Below are positions 1 to 6,003 of a DNA stretch of 21,478 nucleotides, piece by piece. A program made the position numbers and the translations under genes. The stretch's first letter is position 1, and each line of letters starts with the position of its first letter. The notes below the pieces were generated by a model. The model was given only the letters and a program-made list of their open reading frames with translations, ran no database searches and was not told where the DNA came from. The stretch comes from an uncultured Eubacteriales bacterium (GTDB lineage Bacteria > Bacillota > Clostridia > Christensenellales > Aristaeellaceae): positions 1 to 21,478 of the forward strand of contig URUF01000038.1 of assembly GCA_900550955.1 (NCBI GenBank), written 5' to 3'.

Positions 1-24
1 TGAACCCTGTTTCGGCGGAAAAGA

Positions 25-44
25 TCGCCGCAGGCGAGCTTTTT
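25..44. terminator. Weak possible bidirectional terminator at window edge
   Basis: A 5-bp stem (25-29 with 33-37, 3-nt loop) is followed by GCTTTTT on the plus strand and by TCTTTTCC on the minus strand. It could end the reductase transcript on the minus strand, or a plus-strand transcript from a gene before the window. The stem is short, so this is a tentative call. Confidence 0.3.
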
Positions 45-57
45 CGACGGCCTGAGA

Positions 58-75
58 GGCTCCCAAAAGGGAGCC
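58..75 (-). terminator. Hairpin after the flavoprotein reductase gene
   Basis: A 7-bp perfect stem (GGCTCCC 58-64 with GGGAGCC 69-75, AAAA loop) starts about 22 bases beyond the reductase stop codon. On the minus strand no U-tract follows directly; a T5 run lies just before the stem instead. It may be a weak terminator or a 3'-end stabilising hairpin, possibly acting together with the hairpin at 25-44. Confidence 0.35.
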
Positions 76-97
76 CCCAAAAAGGGAATGCGTTTCC

Positions 98-1978
98 TTA
101 CTTGGCATACTCCACGGCGCTTGCGCCGGCAATGCGGCCAAACACGATGAAGTCAGCCACGGCGTTGCCGCCCAGGCGGTTTGCGCCATGCACGCCGCCG
201 GTAACCTCGCCAGCCGCATACAGGCCGGGGATGACCTCGCCGTTCACGTTAAGCACCTCGGTGGCGGTGTTGATCTTCAGGCCGCCCATGGTGTGGTGCA
301 CGCCAGCGGTTACCTTAACGGCATAGTAGGGAGCGGTATTGAGCGGGTTGGCAAAGCTGGTACGGCCGAATTCGGCGTCCGTCTTGCTCTCCACGCAGGC
401 GTTCCACGCTTCCATGGTGGCGGCGAACGCATCGGCGTCCACACCCATGGCGGCGGCCAGCTCGGCGTAATCAGCGCCGGTCACGGTCAGGCCCTTCTTG
501 ATGTAGCCGGCAATTACGCTGGACTTATCCACCATCGCCTGGTCCACAACCAGCCAGCTGTAGCTGCCGGTCTGGGCGATCTCGGCGGCGGAAACCACGT
601 CGCGGGTGCCAACCTCGTCAATGAAGCGCTTGCCCTCGGCATTGACCAGGATTGCGCCGTCGCCGCGCAGGCCCTCGGTAATCAGGGCGGCGGTATCAAA
701 CTGCACGGTGGGGTGAATCTGAATCTGGTCCATATCCACGGTGGCGGCGCCAATGGCCTCGGCCATCGCAATGCCCTGGCCCTGCGCGCCGGGGGCGTTG
801 GTGGTCATAAAGCCTTCCAGCTCGGGCTTGTAGCTGGCAACCATCTCCAGGTTCGCGCCGAAGCCGCCGGTGGCCAGGATAACCGCCTTGGCGTTCACAA
901 TCACATTGCCGCCGTCCTTGGTTACGGCGTTCACGCCGGTCACCGCGCCGGTGCTCTCGTCCGTGCGCAGGCTCTGGGCGGTGGTGTCAAACAGGAATTC
1001 TACGCCGCGGTCCTGGCACGCCTTCTCCAGCACGGGCACAATATAGGTGCCCACAGAGATGGTCTTGCCGTCGGCGTCCACAGGGCGATGGATGCGCTTG
1101 ACGGACGCGCCGCCGAAGCTGCCCACGCTGGTAAGGTTCGCGCCGATGGTGGTAAGCCAGTCGATAGCCTCGGCGCTGTTTGCGCACAGGGCCTTTACCA
1201 GCTCCACATCATTTACGGCCTTGCCGCCGATCATGGTGTCAAGCTCCATAAGCTCCACGCTGTCAAAGTAGCCCTCGGGATTGGCCTGATAGGCCTGCCA
1301 CTGGGCGGTCACGGTTTGGGCCAGCTCGGTTACGGCGGCGTTGTCGGCATAGCTGTCGGCAGCGCTCTTGAGGGTCTTTTCCACACCGGCTTCCTCGCCA
1401 AAGGTGTTCTCGTCCTGATAAGCGGTCTTGCCGGCGTTCATGCCGCCGGTCGCGCGCACGGAGTTGCCGCCCGCCATGGACTGGCTTTCCACAATAACGA
1501 CCTTCTTGCCCGCGTCAGCCGCCACGATCGCGGCGGTCATGCCCGCGCCGCCCGCGCCCACGATCACGATATCGCAGCTGCGCAGCACGTCCTCGCCGGA
1601 GCCCTTTTCGCTGGCGGCGGCATATGCCTCGGGGTCCAGGCCGGCCGCCACAAGCGCGGCCTTCGCGGCCTCCACCACGGCGGTGGAGCTGATGGTTGCG
1701 CCGCTGATGGCGTCCACGGCGATGCTGCCGGTTTCGGCCATCTGGGCGGGCAGCTTTTCAACAGCCACGGAGCCAATGCCCGTGCTCTCGTCCGCGCCCT
1801 GGGCAACCGCGGCGGTAATTTCGCCGTCGGTCAGGGTGAGGGTCACGGTCACGTCGCCGCCAAAGCCCTTGGCAGTGCCGCTAAACTCGCCGCTTACGGA
1901 AGCGGGAACCGCTTCGCCCAGCGCCGCAGAGGCGGTCAGCATCATAACCGCCATCAGAATCGCAAGGATCTTCCTCAT
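98..1978 (-). CDS. Secreted FMN-binding flavocytochrome-c-type fumarate reductase (FAD-dependent)
   Basis: This 626-aa protein is a FAD-dependent reductase of the fumarate/urocanate/enoate family that should work outside the membrane. It has an N-terminal signal peptide (about 1-23, type I, no lipobox Cys), then an FMN-binding domain with the flavinylation motif DAISGAT (89-95; FMN would attach to T95 through an ApbE transferase), then a FAD domain with GAGGAG at 141-146. Active-site candidates are H422, T434, E435, R438, E455, R459, H561 and R601; their spacing equals that recalled for Shewanella Fcc3 fumarate reductase. There is no CXXCH haem motif, so electrons must come from FMN or an outside donor. 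The ATG at 1978 is chosen because AGGGAGG lies upstream and the signal peptide begins there; a start at 2038 would fall inside the promoter. It favours GCC over GCG for Ala, like HU, suggesting high expression. Substrate is inferred, not shown. Confidence 0.88.
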   Translation of the reverse strand: MRKILAILMAVMMLTASAALGEAVPASVSGEFSGTAKGFGGDVTVTLTLTDGEITAAVAQGADESTGIGSVAVEKLPAQMAETGSIAVDAISGATISSTAVVEAAKAALVAAGLDPEAYAAASEKGSGEDVLRSCDIVIVGAGGAGMTAAIVAADAGKKVVIVESQSMAGGNSVRATGGMNAGKTAYQDENTFGEEAGVEKTLKSAADSYADNAAVTELAQTVTAQWQAYQANPEGYFDSVELMELDTMIGGKAVNDVELVKALCANSAEAIDWLTTIGANLTSVGSFGGASVKRIHRPVDADGKTISVGTYIVPVLEKACQDRGVEFLFDTTAQSLRTDESTGAVTGVNAVTKDGGNVIVNAKAVILATGGFGANLEMVASYKPELEGFMTTNAPGAQGQGIAMAEAIGAATVDMDQIQIHPTVQFDTAALITEGLRGDGAILVNAEGKRFIDEVGTRDVVSAAEIAQTGSYSWLVVDQAMVDKSSVIAGYIKKGLTVTGADYAELAAAMGVDADAFAATMEAWNACVESKTDAEFGRTSFANPLNTAPYYAVKVTAGVHHTMGGLKINTATEVLNVNGEVIPGLYAAGEVTGGVHGANRLGGNAVADFIVFGRIAGASAVEYAK

Positions 1979-2028
1979 AGTGATTCTTCCTCCCTTGTAG
2001 AAGATTGATATTTTTTTAACCGGCGCTA

Positions 2029-2057
2029 AGTATAACACGTTTTAGCGTAGTTCGCAA
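2029..2057 (-). promoter_or_regulatory. Sigma-A-type promoter of the flavoprotein reductase
   Basis: On the minus strand, -35 TTGCGA (2057-2052) and -10 TATACT (2034-2029) are separated by exactly 17 nt. Transcription should begin near 2022, giving a leader of about 44 nt with AGGGAGG before the ATG at 1978. Its position rules out the upstream in-frame ATG at 2038. Confidence 0.7.
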
Positions 2058-2077
2058 TATCTACCTTTCCTCAATTT

Positions 2078-2099
2078 CTGGATACAATCTTGCATCCAG
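2078..2099. promoter_or_regulatory. 22-bp dyad between divergent promoters, candidate operator
   Basis: The arms CTGGATACAA and TTGCATCCAG are 9/10 complementary with a 2-nt centre. The dyad sits between the -35 boxes of two divergent promoters (2052-2057 on minus, 2103-2108 on plus), a usual position for a shared operator. No regulator gene lies next to it in the window, so the binding protein is unknown. Confidence 0.5.
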
Positions 2100-2102
2100 G
2101 AA

Positions 2103-2131
2103 TTGCTTTTCGCGCATTTCCGTGCTAAACT
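2103..2131 (+). promoter_or_regulatory. Sigma-A-type promoter of the esterase/ATP-grasp operon
   Basis: -35 TTGCTT (2103-2108) and -10 TAAACT (2126-2131) are separated by 17 nt. Transcription would begin near 2138 and leave a leader of about 85 nt before the ATG at 2224. The leader end is AT-rich, with AGAAGG (2208-2213) as ribosome-binding site. Confidence 0.55.
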
Positions 2132-2223
2132 AGGAAACTGACGGTGTTCCCAACGCGCCGTCATACGCAAATGGATATGCCGCTATGCAGAATTTATATA
2201 TCATATAAGAAGGTTCTTTTGCG

Positions 2224-2991
2224 ATGGTAGAGAAATGGACGATCCCCTATCCGGCCTATACGGGCGAGGAGCCCCGCCGCGTTTATGTGTATGTGCCCGA
2301 TAGCTTTGATGCGGACGCTTCCTTGCGCTACCCCGTTTTGTACATGTTTGACGGCCACAACCTGTTTTACGATGAGGACGCCACCTACGGCAAATGCTGG
2401 GGGCTAAAGGACTACATGGATTTTACCGAAACCCAGCTGCTCATCGTGGGCGTGGAGTGCAACCACAGCCCGGACAACGGCAGGCTTTCGGAATACTCGC
2501 CCTTTACCTTTCAGGATCCCCGGTTTGGCCGCATTGTGGGGCGCGGCCGGGAAACCATGGATTGGCTTGTGCATACGCTCAAGCCCCTGATCGACCGCCA
2601 GTACCCCGCCCTGCCAACCCGGCGCAACACCTTCATCGCGGGCAGCTCCATGGGCGGGCTGATGAGCCTGTACGCCGTTACGCAGTACAACCGCGTGTTT
2701 TCCCGGGCGGCGGCGCTTTCGCCCTCGCTATGGTGCGCCCCGCGCAGGCTGGACGATTTGATGCGCAACGCGCGCATCCAGCCCGGCACGGTTGTGTATA
2801 TGGATTACGGCGCGCGCGAGCTGCGCAACCACCCAAACATGCTAAGCCAGTTCAGCGCCGCCGCCCGGCGGCTGATGGAAAAGCAGGTGCTGCTGACCGC
2901 CCGCATCGTTCCCGGCGGCACGCACAGCGAAGCCAGCTGGGAGCGCCAGCTTCCCTTCTTCCTCAATACACTGCTTTACCAGCAGTCCTAA
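2224..2991 (+). CDS. Alpha/beta-hydrolase esterase (esterase D / Fes-like fold)
   Basis: This 255-aa cytoplasmic protein (no signal peptide) belongs to the putative esterase family that includes esterase D and enterochelin esterase. The nucleophile elbow GSSMG is at 140-144 (S142). H234 in GGTHSEASW is the likely catalytic His, and D194 or E199 the likely acid. The N-terminal part holds the usual strand pattern with VLYMFDGHN at 38-46. It is the first gene of a three-gene plus-strand set, 15 nt before a second esterase and followed by an ATP-grasp ligase. The family hydrolyses esters or thioesters of widely differing acids, so the substrate cannot be read from the sequence. The pairing with a ligase suggests it cleaves or releases a product made by the same pathway. 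Confidence 0.82.
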   Translation: MVEKWTIPYPAYTGEEPRRVYVYVPDSFDADASLRYPVLYMFDGHNLFYDEDATYGKCWGLKDYMDFTETQLLIVGVECNHSPDNGRLSEYSPFTFQDPRFGRIVGRGRETMDWLVHTLKPLIDRQYPALPTRRNTFIAGSSMGGLMSLYAVTQYNRVFSRAAALSPSLWCAPRRLDDLMRNARIQPGTVVYMDYGARELRNHPNMLSQFSAAARRLMEKQVLLTARIVPGGTHSEASWERQLPFFLNTLLYQQS

Positions 2992-3006
2992 AGGAGCGAT
3001 TTTCCC

Positions 3007-3759
3007 ATGCAAACCCAGTATTTCAAGCAGTACAGCCCGGCCCTGGGCCGCGACATGGAAATGAAGGTATACGGCCATGCGGGCCGCCCGGTGCTGTTCA
3101 TTCCCTGTCAGGACGGACGGTTTTTCGATTTTGAAAACTTCCGCATGACCGACGCCTGGGCCCCCTGGCTGGAAAGCGGCCAGGCAATGGTCTTTTCCAT
3201 CGATACCATCGATGGGGAAACCTGGTCCAACAAGGGCGGGGACCCGTACTGGCGCATTCGCCGGCACGAGGATTGGGTGGCCTTCATCACGCAGGAGGCG
3301 GCGCCCTTCATTCGCGATATGGCCAACGCCGCCAACGGCTGGGACGGATACCCCGGGATCATCGCGTTTGGGTGCAGCCTGGGCGCGCTGCACGCGGCCA
3401 ACCTGTTCTTCCGCTTTCCCGACCTGTTTGACGGGCTGCTGGCGCTAAGCGGCATCTACACCGCAAGCTATGGCTTCGGCGATTACATGGACGAGCTGGT
3501 CTACCGCAATTCCCCGGTGGATTATCTAGCCGCCATGCCGGCGGACCATCCCTACATTGAGCGCTATAACCGCAACCGCGGCGTCATCTGCGTGGGGCAG
3601 GGCCCGTGGGAAATTCCCGAAACCACCTTCCGTATCAACGATATCTGCCGCGAAAAGGGCATTGGCGTGTGGGTGGATTTCTGGGGCCGCGACTGCGCGC
3701 ACGACTGGGACTGGTGGTATAAGCAGGTAGCCTACTTCGCGCCCCATGTGCTTGGCTAA
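3007..3759 (+). CDS. Second alpha/beta-hydrolase esterase (COG4947-like)
   Basis: This 250-aa cytoplasmic alpha/beta hydrolase differs clearly from its upstream neighbour. The nucleophile elbow GCSLG is at 122-126 (S124). The C-terminal motif around WGRDCAHDWDWW (227-238) contains the likely catalytic H232 and is typical of the COG4947 type of esterase. Y81-W82 and the aromatic-rich C terminus may shape the pocket. The start has AAGGAG upstream and follows the previous stop codon by 15 nt, so the genes are co-transcribed. An ATP-grasp gene follows after 60 nt. Substrate unknown; two non-identical esterases in tandem imply two different ester bonds or two steps rather than a recent duplication. 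Confidence 0.78.
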   Translation: MQTQYFKQYSPALGRDMEMKVYGHAGRPVLFIPCQDGRFFDFENFRMTDAWAPWLESGQAMVFSIDTIDGETWSNKGGDPYWRIRRHEDWVAFITQEAAPFIRDMANAANGWDGYPGIIAFGCSLGALHAANLFFRFPDLFDGLLALSGIYTASYGFGDYMDELVYRNSPVDYLAAMPADHPYIERYNRNRGVICVGQGPWEIPETTFRINDICREKGIGVWVDFWGRDCAHDWDWWYKQVAYFAPHVLG

Positions 3760-3819
3760 GCCAGACCGCCCCTTCATTTCATTCCTTCGCATTCATTCAC
3801 CATAGAAAGAGGGATACTC

Positions 3820-5016
3820 ATGAAGAACTTCGTATTCATCTCGCCAAACTTTCCCACAAACTACTGGCAGTTCTGCCGCGAGCTGCTGCATAACGGCCTG
3901 AACGTGCTGGGCATTGGCGACCAGCCCTACGACGAGTTGAGCGCGGAGCTTAAGGGCAGCCTGACCGAGTACTACAAGGTTTCCAGCATGGAAAATTACG
4001 ACGAGGTCTACCGCGCCGTGGCCTTCTTCATCTTCAAGTATGGCCGCATCGACTGGCTGGAAAGCAACAACGAATACTGGCTGGAGCGCGACGCGCGGCT
4101 GCGTACCGATTTTCATATCGAAAGCGGCTTCCAAAGCGCCGATATGCCGCGCATCAAGTATAAATCCCACATGAAGGCGTATTATGAAAAAGCGGGCATT
4201 CCCGTGGCCCGCTACCACATCGTGGACGATTGGGACGGCTGCGCCGCCTTTATCGCCAAGGTTGGCTATCCCGTGGTGGTCAAGCCGGATAACGGCGTTG
4301 GCGCGTCCCACACCTACAAGCTTTCCGACGGCGACGGCCTGAGCCGCTTCCTAAACGAGCAGCGCGAGCCGGGCGTGCGCTACATCATGGAGGAGTTCAT
4401 CCATGCGGAGGTCAACTCCTACGACGCGATTATCGATTCCAACGGCGAGCCCATGTTTGAAACCAGCAATGTAACGCCCTTCTCCATCATGGATATCGTT
4501 AACGACAATGATAATTCCATCTACTACATCGTCAAGGACCTGCCGGACGATACCCGCGCCGCGGGCCGCGCCACGGTGAAAAGCTTTGGGGTGAAAAGCC
4601 GCTTTGTGCACTTTGAGTTCTTCCGCCTCACGCAGGATCAGCCCGGTATGGGTAAGAAGGGCGATGTTGTGGCGCTGGAAGTGAATATGCGCCCCTGCGG
4701 CGGCTTCTCGCCGGATATGATGAACTATGCCAACTCCACCAACGTATACAAAATCTGGGCGGATATGATCGCCTTTGACCGCTCCACCCTGCCCATGGGC
4801 GAGCATGCCTTCTGCGCCTACGCGGGCCGCCGCGACGGCAAGCATTTCGCCCTGAGCCATGAGGACATTTTGCAAAAGTACGCCGCGCAGATGCGCATGG
4901 TGGAGCGCATCCCGGAGGCGCTTTCCGGCGCGATGGGCAACCAGATGTATGTGGCCGTGTTCCCCACGCAGCAGGCCATGGACGCGTTCTATGCCGATGT
5001 GCTCAGGCTGGCGTAA
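3820..5016 (+). CDS. ATP-grasp carboxylate-amine/thiol ligase
   Basis: This 398-aa protein is an ATP-grasp ligase, which activates a carboxylate as an acyl phosphate for attack by an amine or thiol. The N-terminal 1-110 is a Rossmann-like pre-ATP-grasp part beginning KNFVFISPNFP. ATP-binding features are VVKPDNGVGA (153-162, K155), EE at 191-192, E266, and the Mg-binding LEVNMRPCGG (286-295; E287 and N289). The remaining 100 residues are a C-terminal lid or substrate domain. It is not purine, carbamoyl-phosphate, D-Ala-D-Ala or biotin carboxylase by length or neighbours. The AGAAAGAGGG ribosome-binding site supports the start. It ends the esterase operon, before the terminator at 5132-5161. 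The product is unknown; an amide or peptide conjugate later cleaved by the two esterases is my inference. Confidence 0.8.
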   Translation: MKNFVFISPNFPTNYWQFCRELLHNGLNVLGIGDQPYDELSAELKGSLTEYYKVSSMENYDEVYRAVAFFIFKYGRIDWLESNNEYWLERDARLRTDFHIESGFQSADMPRIKYKSHMKAYYEKAGIPVARYHIVDDWDGCAAFIAKVGYPVVVKPDNGVGASHTYKLSDGDGLSRFLNEQREPGVRYIMEEFIHAEVNSYDAIIDSNGEPMFETSNVTPFSIMDIVNDNDNSIYYIVKDLPDDTRAAGRATVKSFGVKSRFVHFEFFRLTQDQPGMGKKGDVVALEVNMRPCGGFSPDMMNYANSTNVYKIWADMIAFDRSTLPMGEHAFCAYAGRRDGKHFALSHEDILQKYAAQMRMVERIPEALSGAMGNQMYVAVFPTQQAMDAFYADVLRLA

Positions 5017-5063
5017 GCCGGGCGCGGGGTGATGCCAAAGCGCGGGGGCATGACGCTCCTGCC

Positions 5064-5089
5064 GGGCTTTGGGGCAAAGCCCCAGGCCC
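5064..5089. repeat. Orphan GC-rich hairpin after the ATP-grasp gene
   Basis: TGGGGC (5070-5075) and GCCCCA (5079-5084) form a stem with an AAA loop, extended outwards by GGGCT against GGCCC (5064-5068 and 5085-5089) past a single bulged T. No T-tract follows on either strand, so it is unlikely to be an intrinsic terminator. It resembles dispersed intergenic palindromes; copy number cannot be judged here. Confidence 0.4.
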
Positions 5090-5131
5090 TGTACCGCAGC
5101 CTTCGCCATTGGCGGCCTTTAGCGGCTCTTT

Positions 5132-5161
5132 GCGCCCTTCGTTTTGCGAAGGGCGCTTTTT
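5132..5161 (+). terminator. Terminator of the esterase/ATP-grasp operon
   Basis: A 10-bp perfect stem GCGCCCTTCG (5132-5141) with CGAAGGGCGC (5147-5156), a 5-nt loop and T5 (5157-5161) make a clear intrinsic terminator about 115 nt after the ATP-grasp stop. The 299 bases between 5017 and 5315 hold this, the orphan hairpin at 5064-5089 and the spoVT promoter; no gene. Confidence 0.88.
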
Positions 5162-5221
5162 GGCGCACAGCGCGCATATGCCAAAACCAGCCTTCTGCTT
5201 TTGCTCCCAAATCTTTCCCTA

Positions 5222-5250
5222 GCATAATCCCCCCTCAAAATCCCATACTA
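5222..5250 (+). promoter_or_regulatory. Sigma-G-like (forespore) promoter of spoVT
   Basis: The -10 element CATACTA (5244-5250) is identical to the sigma-G consensus recalled from Bacillus, and GCATA (5222-5226) fits its -35 with a 17-nt spacer. B. subtilis spoVT is sigma-G dependent. The predicted start near 5257 gives a leader of about 60 nt. No good sigma-A pair was seen here. Confidence 0.6.
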
Positions 5251-5315
5251 GCCATGCAAAGACAAACGGCAAAGCAATGCGGCAAAAGCGTTGCGCCGTC
5301 AAGGAGGCTGGAAAC

Positions 5316-5870
5316 ATGCGGGCAACGGGGATTGTGCGCAGGATTGACGAGCTTGGGCGCGTGGTAATTCCCAAGGAGATCAGGCGAACGCTTAGGATTC
5401 GGGAGGGCGACCCGCTCGAAATCTATACCGACCGGGATGGCGAGGTCATCCTCAAAAAATACTCCCCCATTGGCGAAATGTCCGCTTTCGCTAAGGATTA
5501 TACGGAATCCATCTTCCGGGCGATGGGCCACATCGCCTGCATTGTGGACCGCGACCAGGTGGTGGCGGCCAGCGGCGTGAGCAAGAAGGAGCTGGCGGAT
5601 AAGCCCATCAGCCACGACCTGGAAACGGCCATTGCCAACCGGCAGACCGTGGCCATCAACCGCGCGGGCGGCGGCAAAATTGTGGCCGTTACCAACGAGG
5701 AGGATATCACCGGCTATACGGCGCAGGTGGTTTCCCCCATCATTGCGGATGGCGAGGCCATTGGCGCGGTGCTTTTGCTAAGCAAGGAGCAGGGCGCCAA
5801 AATGGGCGACGCGGAGCTGAAAGTGGCGGAAACCGCCGCCAGCATCGTTGGCCGCCAAATGGAGCAATAA
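5316..5870 (+). CDS. spoVT: Stage V sporulation transcription regulator SpoVT
   Basis: This 184-aa protein is SpoVT, the forespore transcription factor that tunes late sporulation genes. Residues 1-50 form the AbrB/SpoVT swapped-hairpin DNA-binding domain, opening MRATGIVRRIDELGRVVIPKE with the family's GRVVIPKEIRR signature. Residues about 55-180 form the GAF-like C-terminal domain. Length fits the family (178 aa in B. subtilis, from memory). The ATG at 5316 is chosen over the in-frame ATG at 5277 because AAGGAGG (5301-5307) precedes it and the family starts exactly there. The gene has its own sigma-G-like promoter and its own terminator, so it is probably transcribed alone. The next genes repeat the Bacillus order spoVT-yabM-yabN. 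Confidence 0.96.
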   Translation: MRATGIVRRIDELGRVVIPKEIRRTLRIREGDPLEIYTDRDGEVILKKYSPIGEMSAFAKDYTESIFRAMGHIACIVDRDQVVAASGVSKKELADKPISHDLETAIANRQTVAINRAGGGKIVAVTNEEDITGYTAQVVSPIIADGEAIGAVLLLSKEQGAKMGDAELKVAETAASIVGRQMEQ

Positions 5871-5908
5871 GGCCCTGGCCGCGCGCCTGAACGGGCCTTT
5901 CCCAAAGC

Positions 5909-5937
5909 TTGCGAAACCGCGGCAATGCGCTTATAAT
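5909..5937 (+). promoter_or_regulatory. Sigma-A promoter overlapping the spoVT terminator
   Basis: -35 TTGCGA (5909-5914) and a perfect -10 TATAAT (5932-5937) are separated by 17 nt. The -10 box lies in the loop of the spoVT terminator hairpin, and the left arm occupies most of the spacer. Transcripts would start near 5944, inside the right arm, and so cannot form the hairpin themselves. It should drive the flippase and mazG. Confidence 0.72.
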
Positions 5938-5955
5938 AGGCTTGCCGCGGTTTTT
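5914..5955 (+). terminator. Terminator of spoVT
   Basis: A 12-bp perfect stem AAACCGCGGCAA (5914-5925) with TTGCCGCGGTTT (5942-5953) has a 16-nt loop, and its right arm runs into T5 (5951-5955). The unusually large loop contains the -10 box of the next transcription unit. Confidence 0.85.
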
Positions 5956-6003
5956 CCCATTTTTGGGCGCGCCGCGTGACTATCCTTTTACGGAGGCATC
6001 GCG

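Noticed and set aside
188..2008. 606-aa open frame on the plus strand opposite the reductase
   Set aside because: It is rich in Gly, Ala and His with no domain and no ribosome-binding site. Long antisense frames are expected opposite a GCC-rich gene.
1979..2038. Upstream in-frame ATG of the reductase at 2038
   Set aside because: It lies within the promoter and would place 20 non-signal residues before an evident signal peptide; the ribosome-binding site belongs to 1978.
2132..2223. Riboswitch or small ORF in the esterase leader
   Set aside because: The leader is AT-rich with no conserved riboswitch core or strong structure that I can recognise.
3760..5315. Precursor peptide for a microviridin-like RiPP next to the ATP-grasp gene
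   Set aside because: No short frame with a ribosome-binding site and a leader/core pattern lies in the gaps of the operon.
5029..5367. 112-aa plus-strand frame between the ATP-grasp gene and spoVT
   Set aside because: It runs through a terminator hairpin and the spoVT promoter and start, has no ribosome-binding site and no recognisable sequence.
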